Positions 43,973-55,055 of a stretch of 64,000 nucleotides of DNA are shown here, piece by piece. The notes below the pieces were generated by a model, which saw only the letters and a list, made by a program, of their open reading frames with translations, did not search any database and was not told the DNA's origin. The DNA is from Polynucleobacter sp. UB-Piko-W3. Lineage in GTDB: Bacteria > Pseudomonadota > Gammaproteobacteria > Burkholderiales > Burkholderiaceae. Made by a program: the position numbers and the translations under genes. Within the stretch, counting starts at the first letter, position 1. Every line of letters begins with the position of its first letter. The stretch covers positions 455,330 to 519,329 of the forward strand of contig NZ_JACVPY010000002.1 in NCBI RefSeq assembly GCF_018881635.1, given 5' to 3'.

Positions 43973-44677
43973 ATGAGTGATATCCGTATATTTGAAATTT
44001 ATCGCTACGATCCAGATGTCGATGCAGCTCCTCGCATGGAACGCTATGAGCTAGAGCTTACTGGCGAGCGTATGTTGCTAGATGCTTTGATCTCCTTAAA
44101 GAAGCAAGACGAAACAATTTCATATCGTCGTTCATGCCGCGAAGGTGTGTGTGGTTCAGACGCAATGAATATCAACGGTAAAAATGGCTTGGCTTGTTTG
44201 ACTAATATGTTGACTCTGCCTAAGGTCATCACATTGCGTCCATTGCCTGGCTTGCCAGTCGTGCGGGACTTGATTGTTGATATGACTTTGTTCTTCAAAC
44301 AATACTTGTCTATCAAGCCTTACTTAGTCAATGACAATCCACCTCCAGAAAAAGAGCGTCTCCAGAGTCCTGAAGAGCGTGAAGAGTTAAATGGTTTGTA
44401 TGAGTGCATCTTATGCGCCTCATGCTCAACCGCATGTCCATCCTTCTGGTGGAATCCGGATAAATTTGTTGGTCCAGCAGGTTTGTTGCAGGCGTATCGC
44501 TTTATCGCTGATAGCCGTGACGAAGAAACCTCACAGCGTTTAGATAACTTAGAAGATCCGTACCGCCTGTTCCGTTGCCATACCATCATGAATTGTGTAG
44601 ATGTATGTCCTAAGCACCTCAACCCAACAAAGGCAATCGGCAAGATCAAGGAGTTGATGGTTCGTAGGGCAGTATGA
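43973..44677 (+). CDS. sdhB: Succinate dehydrogenase iron-sulfur subunit (SdhB)
   Basis: The 234-aa protein has the [2Fe-2S] cluster site SCREGVCGSDAMNINGKNGLAC and the two C-terminal cluster motifs CILCASCSTACPSFWW and CHTIMNCVDVCPKHLNPTKAI. It passes electrons from FAD in SdhA to the membrane quinone site. Starts 17 bp after sdhA with an AGAGATAGAAG region upstream, and overlaps sdhE by 4 bp. Confidence 0.97.
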   Translation: MSDIRIFEIYRYDPDVDAAPRMERYELELTGERMLLDALISLKKQDETISYRRSCREGVCGSDAMNINGKNGLACLTNMLTLPKVITLRPLPGLPVVRDLIVDMTLFFKQYLSIKPYLVNDNPPPEKERLQSPEEREELNGLYECILCASCSTACPSFWWNPDKFVGPAGLLQAYRFIADSRDEETSQRLDNLEDPYRLFRCHTIMNCVDVCPKHLNPTKAIGKIKELMVRRAV

Positions 44678-44943
44678 CCCTGAGTAATGCAGAGTTGTAT
44701 CGCCTCAAGAGTGATGCTCGAAGAGGCTTACTCGAGAATGATTTAATTCTGCAACGTTTTTTTGATCGCTATGGCACTCATTTAAGCGCAGAAGATGGAA
44801 AGGTTTTGAGTCAGTTGCTGGCCTTAGATGACAATGACCTCATGGATTTGTTGATTGGTCGCAAAGATTCTGTAGCGGTACTGGAGAAAGAGATGCAGTC
44901 TGACTCTTTCAAAATGGTTTTACAAAAGCTGAGAGAGAAATAA
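44674..44943 (+). CDS. sdhE: Succinate dehydrogenase assembly factor SdhE
   Basis: The 89-aa protein is the SdhE/Sdh5 family: LKSDARRGLLENDLILQRFFDRYG carries the conserved Arg-Gly pair needed for flavinylation, and LLALDDNDLMDLLIGR is the second helix. It assists covalent attachment of FAD to SdhA. It overlaps sdhB by 4 bp (ATGA), so translation is coupled and stoichiometry tied to the enzyme. Length is typical. Confidence 0.95.
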   Translation: MTLSNAELYRLKSDARRGLLENDLILQRFFDRYGTHLSAEDGKVLSQLLALDDNDLMDLLIGRKDSVAVLEKEMQSDSFKMVLQKLREK

Positions 44944-44999
44944 TTCAGCATTTGAGTAAATAGTGCACTAATAATATTTTGAATGACTAAGGATTAGAA

Positions 45000-46313
45000 A
45001 TGATTGAATCGGACATCAAAGCAAAGCTCTCGTTTTCGGATGGCACTCCAGATATTGATCTACCAATTTACAAAGGGACAGTGGGCCCTGATGTAATCGA
45101 TATTCGTAAGCTCTATGGTCAGACCGGTAAGTTCACTTACGATTCAGGTTTTCTCTCCACTGCTTCTTGTAATAGCAAAATCACTTACATCGATGGCGAT
45201 AAGGGTGAATTACTCTATCGCGGCTATCCAATTGAAGAGCTAGCAAATAAATGCGACTTCTTAGAAGTTTGCCATCTCTTAATTAATGGCGATTTACCAA
45301 ACGCTCAAGAGAAAAAAGATTTTGAAAATATGGTGATACACCACACCATGGTTCATGAGCAAATGCAATTCTTCTTGCGTGGATTCCGTCGCGATGCGCA
45401 TCCAATGTCCGTTTTGACCGGTTTAGTTGGTGCTATGGCGGCCTTCTATCATGACAAGATTGATTACAGCGACCCGTATGCTCGCGAAGTAGCGCAAATT
45501 CGTCTGGTTGCGAAGATGCCAACTTTAGTAGCCATGGCTTATAAGTATTCTATCGGGCAGCCATTTATCTACCCAGATAACTCTTTGTCTTACACCGCTA
45601 ACTTTATGCGCATGATGTTTGCAACGCCATGCGAAGAGTACAAAGTGAATCCAGTATTGGTACGCGCCTTGGATCGTATTTTCATTTTGCATGCAGACCA
45701 TGAGCAAAATGCCTCTACATCAACTGTGCGTTTGTGTGGCTCTTCGGGTACAAATCCATTCGCCGCTATCTCTGCTGGTATCGCTTGCCTTTGGGGTCCA
45801 GCTCACGGCGGAGCAAACGAAGCTTGTTTGCAAATGTTAAATGACATTCAGGCAAACGGTGGTGTTGATAAGATTCATGAATTCATTGCTCAAGTAAAGG
45901 ACAAAAATTCAAGTGTTCGTCTAATGGGCTTTGGTCACCGTGTATACAAAAACTTTGATCCACGTGCCAAGCTGATGCGTGATACTTGCTACGAAGTATT
46001 GAATGAATTAGGCCTACAAGATGATCCTTTATTCAAATTGGCAATGACACTTGAAAAAATTGCCTTGGAAGATGAATATTTTGTTAGTCGCAAACTGTAT
46101 CCAAACGTAGACTTCTACTCAGGCATTGTTCAGCGTGCACTTGGTATCCCTACGGATATGTTTACCTGTATTTTTGCTTTAGCAAGAACAGTTGGCTGGA
46201 TTGCTCAGTGGGAAGAGATGATTACTGATCCAGAGTACAAGATTGGCCGCCCACGTCAATTGTATGTCGGCGCAACTACTCGTAAAGTTCCGGACCTCTC
46301 GGTTCGCAAGTAA
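45000..46313 (+). CDS. gltA: Citrate synthase, type II (GltA)
   Basis: The 437-aa protein has [27 protein letters not shown] at the N-terminus as in Gram-negative hexameric citrate synthases, the active-site region [33 protein letters not shown] and [17 protein letters not shown], and a typical C-terminal end. It condenses acetyl-CoA and oxaloacetate, linking PDH output to the TCA genes above. It is 56 bp downstream of sdhE; a weak promoter may lie there, but read-through from sdh is likely. Confidence 0.97.
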   Translation: MIESDIKAKLSFSDGTPDIDLPIYKGTVGPDVIDIRKLYGQTGKFTYDSGFLSTASCNSKITYIDGDKGELLYRGYPIEELANKCDFLEVCHLLINGDLPNAQEKKDFENMVIHHTMVHEQMQFFLRGFRRDAHPMSVLTGLVGAMAAFYHDKIDYSDPYAREVAQIRLVAKMPTLVAMAYKYSIGQPFIYPDNSLSYTANFMRMMFATPCEEYKVNPVLVRALDRIFILHADHEQNASTSTVRLCGSSGTNPFAAISAGIACLWGPAHGGANEACLQMLNDIQANGGVDKIHEFIAQVKDKNSSVRLMGFGHRVYKNFDPRAKLMRDTCYEVLNELGLQDDPLFKLAMTLEKIALEDEYFVSRKLYPNVDFYSGIVQRALGIPTDMFTCIFALARTVGWIAQWEEMITDPEYKIGRPRQLYVGATTRKVPDLSVRK

Positions 46314-46331
46314 AAGAATTTAAGGCCGCTC

Positions 46332-47741
46332 ATGTCTCGTACGCTTTATGACAAATTGTGGGATGACCACGTTGTTTACTCTGAAGAAGATGGCACTGCA
46401 ACGATCTATATTGATCGTCAGCTCTTGCATGAGGTAACTAGTCCTCAAGCATTTGAAGGATTGAATTTGGCTGGACGTCCAGTCTGGCGCATTTCTGCCA
46501 ATTTAGCGGTCTCAGATCACAACGTACCGACAACAGATCGCTCTGAAGGAATCGCCGATCCCATTTCGAAGTTACAAGTAGATACCTTGGATCAAAACTG
46601 TGATGCCTTTGGTATTACTCAGTACAAAATGAATGATGCTCGCCAAGGGATTGTTCATGTCATTGGGCCAGAGCAGGGAGCAACATTACCTGGCATGACT
46701 GTGGTCTGCGGCGATTCCCATACTAGTACGCACGGAGCATTTGGTGCATTAGCCTTTGGTATTGGTACCTCTGAAGTCGAGCATGTATTAGCAACGCAAA
46801 CTTTGCTCATGAAAAAGAGTAAGAATATGCTGGTAAAAGTAGACGGCCGTTTACAGCCTGGTTCTACTGCTAAAGACATCGTGCTTGCTGTCATCGGGAA
46901 GATTGGCACGGCAGGTGGCACGGGTTCTACTATTGAGTTTGCTGGTGAAGCCATTCGTAATCTCTCGATGGAAGGTCGCATGACCCTTTGCAATATGGCA
47001 ATTGAAGCTGGTGCAAGATCTGGCCTCGTTGCTGTAGATGAAACCACGATTGAATATATTCAAGGTCGTCCATACGCTCCTAAAGGCCAAGCGCTATTGC
47101 AGGCTATGCAATATTGGCGAACCTTGCACTCTGATTCGGATGCAAAGTTTGACGTAGTAGTCGAGCTGCGCGCTGAAGAAATTGCTCCTCAAGTCACTTG
47201 GGGAACTTCGCCAGAAATGGTGCTTGCTATCAGTGAATCTGTTCCTGACCCAGAAAAAGAGCGTGATCCTAATAAGCGTTCCGCAATGGAGCGCGCGTTA
47301 GAGTATATGAACTTGATTCCCAATACACCACTGAGCAGCATCTCAGTGGATAAGGTGTTTATTGGCTCTTGCACTAATAGCCGTATCGAAGATATGCGCG
47401 CTGCAGCTAAGGTGGTTGATCGCCTTGGTAAGAAAGTAGCTGCTAATGTGAAGTTAGCGCTGGTTGTTCCTGGTTCAGGATTAGTCAAAGCCCAAGCAGA
47501 GCGCGAAGGTTTGGATCGCATCTTTAAGGCCGCTGGTTTTGAGTGGCGTGAACCTGGTTGCTCAATGTGCCTAGCAATGAACGCTGATCGTCTTGAGCCA
47601 GGCGAGCGCTGCGCCTCTACCTCCAATCGTAACTTTGAAGGCCGTCAGGGTAATGGTGGCAGAACCCATTTGGTAAGCCCTGCAATGGCTGCTGCTGCTG
47701 CGATTGAAGGGCATTTTGTTGACGTTCGTAAGATTTCATAA
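46332..47741 (+). CDS. leuC: 3-isopropylmalate dehydratase large subunit (LeuC)
   Basis: The 469-aa protein has the aconitase-type motifs [39 protein letters not shown], the first cluster Cys in [18 protein letters not shown] and the Cys pair [13 protein letters not shown], plus [10 protein letters not shown]. With LeuD it isomerises 2-isopropylmalate to 3-isopropylmalate in leucine synthesis. Starts 18 bp after gltA and is followed 12 bp later by an entericidin-like gene. The leuC-x-leuD-leuB order is typical of Burkholderiales; leuA is not present here. Confidence 0.97.
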   Translation: MSRTLYDKLWDDHVVYSEEDGTATIYIDRQLLHEVTSPQAFEGLNLAGRPVWRISANLAVSDHNVPTTDRSEGIADPISKLQVDTLDQNCDAFGITQYKMNDARQGIVHVIGPEQGATLPGMTVVCGDSHTSTHGAFGALAFGIGTSEVEHVLATQTLLMKKSKNMLVKVDGRLQPGSTAKDIVLAVIGKIGTAGGTGSTIEFAGEAIRNLSMEGRMTLCNMAIEAGARSGLVAVDETTIEYIQGRPYAPKGQALLQAMQYWRTLHSDSDAKFDVVVELRAEEIAPQVTWGTSPEMVLAISESVPDPEKERDPNKRSAMERALEYMNLIPNTPLSSISVDKVFIGSCTNSRIEDMRAAAKVVDRLGKKVAANVKLALVVPGSGLVKAQAEREGLDRIFKAAGFEWREPGCSMCLAMNADRLEPGERCASTSNRNFEGRQGNGGRTHLVSPAMAAAAAIEGHFVDVRKIS

Positions 47742-47753
47742 AGGTAATCAGAA

Positions 47754-47969
47754 ATGAAATTCTCCCCAGTATCTTTAATCGCGAGATTGGCTATTGTTGC
47801 CATTGCCGGTTTAGCAATTGCTGCTTGCAGTAATACTATCGAAGGCATGGGCAAGGATTTGCAGACTATGGGCAAATCAATGGAAGGCTCAAGTGGTACG
47901 CAAAATAGTACTCAGAATAATCAGTCTCAAACTAAGGGTAAAGACGTTATCGTTACTCCTGTGAAGTAA
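47754..47969 (+). CDS. Entericidin-family small lipoprotein inside the leu operon
   Basis: The 71-aa protein has a signal peptide with lipobox (LAIAAC, Cys24), followed by SNTIEGMGKDLQTMGKSMEGSSG, which matches the entericidin A/B pattern CxNTxxGxGxDIxxxG, and a Gln/Asn/Thr-rich tail that ends KGKDVIVTPVK. It would be a small outer-membrane lipoprotein. It has its own AAGGTAATC ribosome site and sits in the 250-bp space between leuC and leuD. Entericidins are described as a toxin/antidote pair of small lipoproteins in E. coli; here only one is present, so the role may be structural or stress-related. Confidence 0.88.
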   Translation: MKFSPVSLIARLAIVAIAGLAIAACSNTIEGMGKDLQTMGKSMEGSSGTQNSTQNNQSQTKGKDVIVTPVK

Positions 47970-47993
47970 TCATCAAGAGTCAAAGTTAGAATC

Positions 47994-48641
47994 ATGGATA
48001 AATTTACGGTATACAAAGGTTTAGTTGCTCCACTCAATCGTGAGAATGTGGATACCGACGCCATCATTCCGAAACAGTTTCTGAAATCTATTAAGAAGAC
48101 TGGTTTTGGTCAAAATTTGTTTGATGAGTGGCGTTACTTAGACCATGGTGAGCCAGGGCAAGATTGCAGCAACCGCCCTATTAATCCTGATTTCATTCTC
48201 AACCAAGCTCGATATAAAGGCGCAGGCATTTTGCTGGCTCGTAAGAACTTTGGTTGTGGCAGTTCACGTGAACATGCGCCTTGGGCACTTGATCAATTCG
48301 GCTTTAGGGCAGTGATTGCGCCTAGCTTCGCCGACATTTTTTACAATAACTGCTTCAAAAATGGCCTTCTACCTATTATTTTGACCGAATTACAGGTGGA
48401 TCACTTATTCAACGAAACCTTGGCATTTAGTGGCTACCAGTTGACTATTGACCTAGAGGCTCAGCAGGTCATGACCCCTGATGGCACCGCATATAGCTTT
48501 GAAGTAGCCCCATTTAGAAAGTATTGCCTTATCAATGGTCTAGACGATATTGGCTTAACTCTGCGCCATGCAGATAAAATCAAGGCTTATGAAGCCGAGC
48601 GCATTCTCAAAATGCCGTGGCTTGCGACACAATTGCCGTAA
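47994..48641 (+). CDS. leuD: 3-isopropylmalate dehydratase small subunit (LeuD)
   Basis: The 215-aa protein has [40 protein letters not shown] and [25 protein letters not shown], the substrate-loop and swivel-domain motifs of LeuD. It completes isopropylmalate isomerase with LeuC. It starts 24 bp after the entericidin-like gene and 21 bp before leuB. Confidence 0.97.
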   Translation: MDKFTVYKGLVAPLNRENVDTDAIIPKQFLKSIKKTGFGQNLFDEWRYLDHGEPGQDCSNRPINPDFILNQARYKGAGILLARKNFGCGSSREHAPWALDQFGFRAVIAPSFADIFYNNCFKNGLLPIILTELQVDHLFNETLAFSGYQLTIDLEAQQVMTPDGTAYSFEVAPFRKYCLINGLDDIGLTLRHADKIKAYEAERILKMPWLATQLP

Positions 48642-48662
48642 TTTTAGATTTAAAGGCCTTTC

Positions 48663-49733
48663 ATGAAAATTGCAGTTCTACCGGGCGATGGTATCGGCCC
48701 GGAAATCGTTGCTCAAGCCGTTCGAGTGCTCAAAGCACTCGGCCCAAACTTTGATTTGGAAGAAGCTCCTGTAGGTGGTGCTGCCTATGATGTGGCAGGC
48801 CATCCATTGCCGCCAGCAACTCTTGAGTTGGCTAAAAAAGCAGATGCTATTTTGTTTGGCGCGGTGGGTGATTGGAAATATGACACGCTTGCACGCGAAC
48901 TGCGTCCAGAGCAGGCTATCCTAGGTTTACGCAAACACTTAGAGTTATTTGCTAACTTCAGACCAGCGATTTGTTATCCAGAGCTGACATCTGCATCTAG
49001 TCTAAAGCCGGAAATTATTGGCGGGCTCGATATTTTGATCGTCCGTGAACTGAACGGCGATATTTATTTTGGTCAGCCCCGTGGTATTCGTACTTCAGAG
49101 TTACCATTATTTAAAGGCGCACGCGAAGGTTTTGACACCATGCACTACAGCGAGCCTGAAGTCGAGCGTATTGCTCACGTTGCCTTTGAAGCAGCACGTA
49201 AGCGCGGTAAAAAAGTCTGCAGCGTTGATAAGGCAAATGTTTTAGAAACATCACAGCTTTGGCGTGAAGTGATGATTCGGATATCCAAAGAGTATCCAGA
49301 CGTTGAGCTATCCCACATGTATGTGGATAACGCAGCAATGCAGCTGGTCAAAGCCCCTAAGGCATTTGATGTAGTGGTAACGGGCAACCTGTTCGGTGAT
49401 ATTTTGTCTGATGAGGCTGCAATGCTGACTGGCTCCATTGGGATGTTGCCGTCTGCATCCTTGGATAAGAACAATAAAGGGCTATATGAACCAAGCCATG
49501 GTTCTGCACCCGATATCGCCGGTAAAGGCATTGCTAATCCATTGGCGACCATTCTGTCAGCGGCAATGATGCTGCGTTATTCCTTGGGAATGCCTGCACA
49601 AGCTGATCGAATTGAAAAAGCCGTACAAAATGTATTAGCGCAAGGCTTTCGTACTGCCGATATTTATACCGAGGGCACCAAAAAGGTCTCTACTATACAA
49701 ATGGGTGATGCAGTAGTTGCAGCACTTTCATAA
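48663..49733 (+). CDS. leuB: 3-isopropylmalate dehydrogenase (LeuB)
   Basis: The 356-aa protein has [53 protein letters not shown], the catalytic Lys in [11 protein letters not shown], and the NAD site [20 protein letters not shown]. It oxidises and decarboxylates 3-isopropylmalate. The next gene, asd, follows after 32 bp on the same strand. Confidence 0.97.
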   Translation: MKIAVLPGDGIGPEIVAQAVRVLKALGPNFDLEEAPVGGAAYDVAGHPLPPATLELAKKADAILFGAVGDWKYDTLARELRPEQAILGLRKHLELFANFRPAICYPELTSASSLKPEIIGGLDILIVRELNGDIYFGQPRGIRTSELPLFKGAREGFDTMHYSEPEVERIAHVAFEAARKRGKKVCSVDKANVLETSQLWREVMIRISKEYPDVELSHMYVDNAAMQLVKAPKAFDVVVTGNLFGDILSDEAAMLTGSIGMLPSASLDKNNKGLYEPSHGSAPDIAGKGIANPLATILSAAMMLRYSLGMPAQADRIEKAVQNVLAQGFRTADIYTEGTKKVSTIQMGDAVVAALS

Positions 49734-49765
49734 AACGAAATTGAAAATTGATTAAATAGTTCATC

Positions 49766-50923
49766 ATGGCAAATACAAAAACACCATTGGTTGGTTTAGT
49801 TGGCTGGCGTGGCATGGTCGGCAGCGTTCTCATGGATAGAATGTTGGTCGAAAAAGATTTTGACTTGATTGAGCCAGTTTTTTTTAGCACCAGCCAAGTA
49901 CGCGGCGAAGTGCCATTAATGAATGGCAAAAAAGTCACCAAAAGCGAAAGCACTTTACAAGATGCGAATGACGTCAAGGCCTTATCACGCTGCGACATCA
50001 TTCTCACTTGCCAGGGTGGCGACTATACCAATGATGTCTTCCCAAAGTTGCGTGCTGCAGGTTGGAATGGCCATTGGATTGATGCAGCCAGCGCTCTGCG
50101 CATGAAAGATGATGCTGTATTGGTCTTGGATCCTGTAAACCGCCCTGTGATTGATAAGGCATTAGCTGCTGGCGGCAAGAACTGGATTGGCGCTAATTGC
50201 ACTGTAAGTTTGATGATGATGGCAATGGGTGGTTTGGTGAAAGCAGACATGGTGGAGTGGATTAGCGCTATGACTTACCAAGCAGCATCTGGTGCTGGAG
50301 CACAAAATATGCGCGAATTGCTTTTGCAAATGGGCGCTTTGCGTGACAGTGTTGCTACTGAATTAGCCAATCCTTCATCTTCGATTTTGGATATCGATCG
50401 CAAGGTTACTGAGACACTGCGTTCGCCAGGCTTTCCGAAGGAAAATTTCCGTAATACCGCCTTGGCTGGTAGCGTGATTCCATGGATTGATGTTCCTGTT
50501 GAGAATGGTCAAACAAAAGAAGAGTGGAAAGGCGGCTCTGAGTTCAATAAGATTCTTGGTCGTCCGGCCTTTCGCACTCCAGGCAGCATTCCTATTGATG
50601 GTATTTGTGTGCGTGTTGGCGCCATGCGTTGCCACTCACAAGGCCTAACAGTGAAGTTGAAGAAAGATATTCCACTGAAGGAAATTGAAGCTCTTTTGGC
50701 GAACGATAACCAGTGGGTCAAAGTAGTTCCAAATGATCGTGAAATCACTGAACGTGAATTATCACCAGCGGCAGTGAGTGGCACTATGACCGTACCAATC
50801 GGCCGTCTGCACAAATTGGCGATGGGCCCAGAGTATCTTGGTGCATTTACTGTCGGCGACCAGCTCTTATGGGGTGCAGCTGAACCATTGCGCCGTATGC
50901 TCAGAATCTTGCTAGAAAAATAA
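49766..50923 (+). CDS. asd: Aspartate-semialdehyde dehydrogenase
   Basis: The 385-aa protein has [36 protein letters not shown], the catalytic Cys in [18 protein letters not shown], and the substrate-binding region [16 protein letters not shown]. It makes aspartate semialdehyde for lysine, methionine, threonine and cell-wall diaminopimelate. The stop overlaps the start of the fimV-like gene by one base (TAATG). The leuB-asd-fimV-truA order is a Burkholderiales trait. Confidence 0.96.
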   Translation: MANTKTPLVGLVGWRGMVGSVLMDRMLVEKDFDLIEPVFFSTSQVRGEVPLMNGKKVTKSESTLQDANDVKALSRCDIILTCQGGDYTNDVFPKLRAAGWNGHWIDAASALRMKDDAVLVLDPVNRPVIDKALAAGGKNWIGANCTVSLMMMAMGGLVKADMVEWISAMTYQAASGAGAQNMRELLLQMGALRDSVATELANPSSSILDIDRKVTETLRSPGFPKENFRNTALAGSVIPWIDVPVENGQTKEEWKGGSEFNKILGRPAFRTPGSIPIDGICVRVGAMRCHSQGLTVKLKKDIPLKEIEALLANDNQWVKVVPNDREITERELSPAAVSGTMTVPIGRLHKLAMGPEYLGAFTVGDQLLWGAAEPLRRMLRILLEK

Positions 50924-52281
50924 TGTTGAGAAATTACCAACTTCGCTTTGTAAAGGCACTTTGCTTGGTTTGGCTTGGTTGGTCTTGTTCGTCTTGGGCA
51001 ATCTCTTTAGGCTCTCCTGTCTTGCAGTCGAAGTCTGGTGAGCCTCTTCGAGTAGAAATTCCAATTCGGGTTGGGGCTGATGAGCAGGCTGTTTTAGATA
51101 GTATAAAAGTAAGTACTTTACCTAAAGCTTCGTATGAGCGCCTTGGCATCTCTCAGATGATTTTGGATCTCAATCCACAGTTATCTATTTATCGCAATTC
51201 CCAGGACCGCTTGGTCATCTTGGTGGAGACGGTCAATGCTATCCCGATGACTGACGATCCCTTCGTAGATGTATTGGTAAATCTGAATTGGTCTAGCGGT
51301 AGCATTACCAAAACATATACTTTGCTGATAGGTGATGCTCAAAAGGTTCTAGTAAGGCCTGGTCAAACTCTTTCTGAGATTGCTGTAATGATGGCGCCGC
51401 AATTAGATGGCGCTACTTTAGATCAAACTATGATGGCTTTATATAAAGCTAATCCAGATGCTTTTGCTAGTGGCAGCATTAATCGTTTAGCTGCCGGAGC
51501 TGAATTAAATAAGCCAAGTCAAGCATTGCTTCGCTCAATTAGCCCAGCTGAGGCTAATCAATTTGTTGCTGAGGCCAATGCACTATGGCATTCAGAGCAG
51601 GGTGGAAATGGGTCGCAAGCTCAAGCTCAATCTGCTAATACGCAGACTGAGGAAGTTGCTTCAAAAGATCGCTTAAAAATTGGCTCAAGTGTGGACGGCA
51701 ATGATCAAGAGCGTCGCTATACAGAAGAGTTGGTTGCTCAAGAAAGACAACTAGAGGAGGCGAAGGCTCGAGTTACTGAGATGGAAAAGAATGTTGCAGA
51801 ATTGCAGCGTCTCCTAGATAAGCCGAAGGAGAAAAAAGTCGTTGAGAATATTTATGGATTAGATGGATTTGGACCAGCCATTTTTGGGGCTACTTTCATT
51901 GCATTAACGGGTGTTCTGTTATGGGTCTTTGCTCGTAATGCTCGCCGTTCAGAACTTACTAGTTTCAATACACCAGACGAGCTCGCTAGTGCTCCCCTTG
52001 AAATGCATGCGCGCGCCAAAACGCTTTTTGCTGGGATCGATTTAGATCTTTCTAAGGCTGCAATAGAAAAGCCTCAAGCAACATCTCCGCCCATTTCTGA
52101 TTCATTAGCAGATACCCTGCGCGTCAAGCTCAATCTAGCGCGTGCTTACATTACGATCGAAGATTTTTCTGCCGCCAAGAAGTCTTTGGAAGAAGTGCTG
52201 CAGGTTAGTAATTCAGCAGACTCCATGATTACGATTGAGGCTAAAAGCCTGCTCGCGGAGCTCTCGCATCGCAATGCCTGA
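50923..52281 (+). CDS. FimV/HubP-family protein
   Basis: The 452-aa protein starts with a signal sequence (ends SSWA), then the FimV N-terminal domain (LGSPVLQSKSGEPLRVEIPI), a peptidoglycan-binding LysM-like region (VLVRPGQTLSEIAVMMAP), a coiled coil (about 260-300, QERQLEEAKARVTEMEKNVAEL), one transmembrane helix (about 316-335) and a C-terminal cytoplasmic FimV TPR-like tail (VKLNLARAYITIEDFSAAKKSLEEVL). FimV/HubP organises cell poles and supports type IV pili in gammaproteobacteria. This version is short (452 versus about 900 aa). Coupled to asd by TAATG overlap, 18 bp before truA. Confidence 0.88.
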   Translation: MLRNYQLRFVKALCLVWLGWSCSSWAISLGSPVLQSKSGEPLRVEIPIRVGADEQAVLDSIKVSTLPKASYERLGISQMILDLNPQLSIYRNSQDRLVILVETVNAIPMTDDPFVDVLVNLNWSSGSITKTYTLLIGDAQKVLVRPGQTLSEIAVMMAPQLDGATLDQTMMALYKANPDAFASGSINRLAAGAELNKPSQALLRSISPAEANQFVAEANALWHSEQGGNGSQAQAQSANTQTEEVASKDRLKIGSSVDGNDQERRYTEELVAQERQLEEAKARVTEMEKNVAELQRLLDKPKEKKVVENIYGLDGFGPAIFGATFIALTGVLLWVFARNARRSELTSFNTPDELASAPLEMHARAKTLFAGIDLDLSKAAIEKPQATSPPISDSLADTLRVKLNLARAYITIEDFSAAKKSLEEVLQVSNSADSMITIEAKSLLAELSHRNA

Positions 52282-52299
52282 GGTCATGAGGGTATTTCA

Positions 52300-53127
52300 A
52301 TGCGAATAGCCCTTGGTCTTCAGTATGATGGCAGCCCATATTCTGGCTGGCAAACACAAGTCGATCAACATTCAGTGCAAGATGAGCTGGAGAGAGCAAT
52401 TACAGCTTTTGTTGGGGAGTCCTGTAAAGACTTTCCGATTAAAACTATCACTGCGGGCAGGACGGATGCTGGTGTTCACGCATTAGGGCAGGTGATTCAC
52501 TTTGATACCCATGTAGAGCGTGAAGATTTTTCATGGGTCAGAGGAGTCAATTCATTTCTACCGCCATCGATTGTAGTTAATTGGGCTAAGCTTGTTCCTG
52601 ATACTTTCAGCGCTCGATTCTCCGCATTTGAGCGCACTTATATTTATGCCTTACATATTGGACCATGCCGCATACCAATGGTGCATTCTCGTGCGGGCTA
52701 TTTAATGCTGCCGCCTCATCAGCAGCTTGATATTTCTGCAATGAAGAATTCAGTAGAGTGCTTGATTGGCGAACATGACTTCAGTTCTTTTAGATCATCA
52801 GAGTGTCAGAGTAAGACCCCAGTAAAAACAATCTATGCCATAGACATTGTTTCTGATGAACCATGGTTGTATTTTCGGATTCGCGGCAATGCTTTTTTGC
52901 ATCATATGGTGCGCAATTTAGTGGGATGTTTTCTGCAGATTGGCCAAGGACGACAAGAACCAGAGTGGATGACCCAGGTCTTGGCTGCCAAAGACAGAAA
53001 GATGGCAGCCCCCACATTTATGTCTGATGGCCTCTATTTGGCCAAAGTTTCATATCCGGAGGAGTTTGGCATCCCGGCACCTTGGTTGAAAAACTCCTTG
53101 TTGCCTGCCCAGTTAACCAACTCCTAA
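52300..53127 (+). CDS. truA: tRNA pseudouridine(38-40) synthase TruA
   Basis: The 275-aa protein has the TruA motifs [17 protein letters not shown], catalytic-Asp motif [36 protein letters not shown]-like [24 protein letters not shown] and HHMVRNLVG. It converts uridines 38-40 in the anticodon arm of tRNAs to pseudouridine. It is in the same run as asd, fimV and trpF, matching the order truA-(dedA)-accD-folC of E. coli with trp genes inserted. Confidence 0.96.
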   Translation: MRIALGLQYDGSPYSGWQTQVDQHSVQDELERAITAFVGESCKDFPIKTITAGRTDAGVHALGQVIHFDTHVEREDFSWVRGVNSFLPPSIVVNWAKLVPDTFSARFSAFERTYIYALHIGPCRIPMVHSRAGYLMLPPHQQLDISAMKNSVECLIGEHDFSSFRSSECQSKTPVKTIYAIDIVSDEPWLYFRIRGNAFLHHMVRNLVGCFLQIGQGRQEPEWMTQVLAAKDRKMAAPTFMSDGLYLAKVSYPEEFGIPAPWLKNSLLPAQLTNS

Positions 53128-53144
53128 GGCCTTATCATTACTTT

Positions 53145-53822
53145 ATGGGCTTACTTACTTACTCTCCGAGTCTTACCAGGGTCAAAATCTGCGGTTTGAA
53201 GACCTCTGCCGATATTGACGCGGCTATTGCTGCCGGGGTTGATGCGGTCGGCTTTGTCTTTTACCCCCCAAGTGTGCGCGCTGTAAGCCCCAATGTAGCT
53301 GCCCAACTGATTTCCAGGCTTCCAGTTGGTGTTGATGCGGTTGGATTGGTCGTAAATGCTACGGATGAGCAATTTGCCGCAATTAAGACCATCGCCCCAA
53401 TCACTTTATGGCAGTTTCATGGGGATGAGTCCCCAGAGCGCTGTAGTCAGCTTGCAGATGGACGGCCATGGATAAAAGCAGCCCGAATAGGACAAGACTT
53501 CGCATTTAGCGAATTTTCCCTACAATATAGGCAAGCAAACGCTTTTCTGCTGGATGCCCTAGTCGAGGGTTATGGTGGCGGAGGCGTTCCTTTTGATTGG
53601 CAAGGAATTCCACAGACATGGGTAAGCGAAAACGCGCCTCGGGTCGTTTTGAGTGGTGGATTGAACACGCACAACGTGGGCGAGGCGATTGCGCGCCTGC
53701 ATCCTTGCGCGGTTGACGTCTCTAGTGGCGTCGAAAGCAGCAGGGGTGTAAAAGATCCTGCGCTCATGGCTGAATTTGTAAAAGCAGTGCGCGCAGCAGA
53801 TGAGAAATCATCATCCCAATAA
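53145..53822 (+). CDS. trpF: Phosphoribosylanthranilate isomerase (TrpF)
   Basis: The protein of 225 aa has the TrpF motifs RVKICGLKTSADIDAAIAAG (catalytic Cys), DAVGFVFYPPSVRAV, LWQFHGDESPERC and RVVLSGGLNTHNVGEAI, and an acid pair near the end (DVSSGVES). It isomerises phosphoribosylanthranilate in tryptophan synthesis. The start at ATG 53145 is chosen because the upstream in-frame part overlaps truA; the ribosome site TAAGG is weak. trpB follows after 30 bp. trpE, trpD and trpC are not in the window. Confidence 0.95.
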   Translation: MGLLTYSPSLTRVKICGLKTSADIDAAIAAGVDAVGFVFYPPSVRAVSPNVAAQLISRLPVGVDAVGLVVNATDEQFAAIKTIAPITLWQFHGDESPERCSQLADGRPWIKAARIGQDFAFSEFSLQYRQANAFLLDALVEGYGGGGVPFDWQGIPQTWVSENAPRVVLSGGLNTHNVGEAIARLHPCAVDVSSGVESSRGVKDPALMAEFVKAVRAADEKSSSQ

Positions 53823-53852
53823 TTTGCTGTAGATAAACCAAAAGAGGTAGCT

Positions 53853-55046
53853 ATGTACGACAAGCCAGATGCACGAGGACACTTTGGTCCTTACGGCGGC
53901 GTGTTTGTTTCTGAGACGTTGATGTTTGCATTAGATGAGCTCAAAGAGGCCTACGCTAAATATCAAAACGATCCAGAGTTTATTGAAGAGTTTCATTACG
54001 AGCTTAAACACTTTGTGGGTAGGCCGTCACCGGTTTATCACGCTAAGCGTTGGAGTGAAATGCTGGGCGGAGCGCAAATCTACCTGAAGCGCGAAGACTT
54101 AAACCATACAGGTGCACACAAGATCAACAATGTGATTGGCCAAGCGATGCTGGCTAAACGCATGGGTAAGCCACGCATTATTGCCGAGACAGGCGCAGGG
54201 CAGCACGGTGTTGCTACTGCCACTATTTGCGCACGCTTTGGTCTGGACTGCACGGTATATCAAGGTTCCGTTGACGTAGCTCGTCAGGCACAAAACGTCT
54301 ACCGCATGAAATTACTTGGAGCCAAAGTAGTTCCTGTGGAATCAGGAACTAAAACATTAAAAGATGCACTGAATGAAGCGATGCGTGATTGGGTCACCAA
54401 TGTAGAAAATACTTTCTACATCATTGGTACCGTAGCTGGACCGCATCCCTATCCTATGATGGTAAGAGACTTTCAGAGTGTGATTGGGGAAGAGTGCAAA
54501 GTACAAATGCCAGAGATGACTGGTCGTCAACCTGACTATGTATTAGCTTGTGTTGGCGGTGGCTCAAATGCCATGGGTATTTTTTATCCTTACATTGATT
54601 TTCCAGAAGTGAAGTTAGTTGGCGTAGAAGCTGCAGGACATGGACTTGGTAGTGGTTTACATTCGGCTGCACTGTGTGTTGGTAAGCCCGGTGTATTGCA
54701 TGGCAATCGCACTTACTTATTGCAAGATGAGAACGGCCAGATTTCTGAAACGCATTCTGTCTCAGCTGGAATGGACTATCCCGGTGTTGGTCCCGAGCAT
54801 GCTTGGTTAAAAGATTCTGGTCGCGCTGACTATGTTGCCATTACTGATGAAGAGGCACTCAAAGCCTTCCATGACTGCTGCCAAATTGAAGGCATTATTC
54901 CTGCGCTAGAGTCAGCTCATGCGATTGCATATGCTTGTAAGCTGGCCAAGACTTTGCCGAAAGATAAAACTATCTTGATCAACCTCTCTGGCCGTGGCGA
55001 TAAAGATATGCATACCGTTGCGCAAGCAACCGGCTCCGAAGGTTAA
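53853..55046 (+). CDS. trpB: Tryptophan synthase beta chain
   Basis: The 397-aa protein has [17 protein letters not shown], the PLP lysine in [31 protein letters not shown], the [12 protein letters not shown] phosphate-binding loop and [13 protein letters not shown]. It joins indole and serine to make tryptophan, in complex with TrpA. It lies 30 bp after trpF and 9 bp before trpA. Confidence 0.98.
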   Translation: MYDKPDARGHFGPYGGVFVSETLMFALDELKEAYAKYQNDPEFIEEFHYELKHFVGRPSPVYHAKRWSEMLGGAQIYLKREDLNHTGAHKINNVIGQAMLAKRMGKPRIIAETGAGQHGVATATICARFGLDCTVYQGSVDVARQAQNVYRMKLLGAKVVPVESGTKTLKDALNEAMRDWVTNVENTFYIIGTVAGPHPYPMMVRDFQSVIGEECKVQMPEMTGRQPDYVLACVGGGSNAMGIFYPYIDFPEVKLVGVEAAGHGLGSGLHSAALCVGKPGVLHGNRTYLLQDENGQISETHSVSAGMDYPGVGPEHAWLKDSGRADYVAITDEEALKAFHDCCQIEGIIPALESAHAIAYACKLAKTLPKDKTILINLSGRGDKDMHTVAQATGSEG

Positions 55047-55055
55047 GTAACTCTT

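Noticed and set aside
47754..47969. Toxin-antitoxin lipoprotein pair at the leu locus
   Set aside because: Only one entericidin-like gene is present, so no pair can be claimed.
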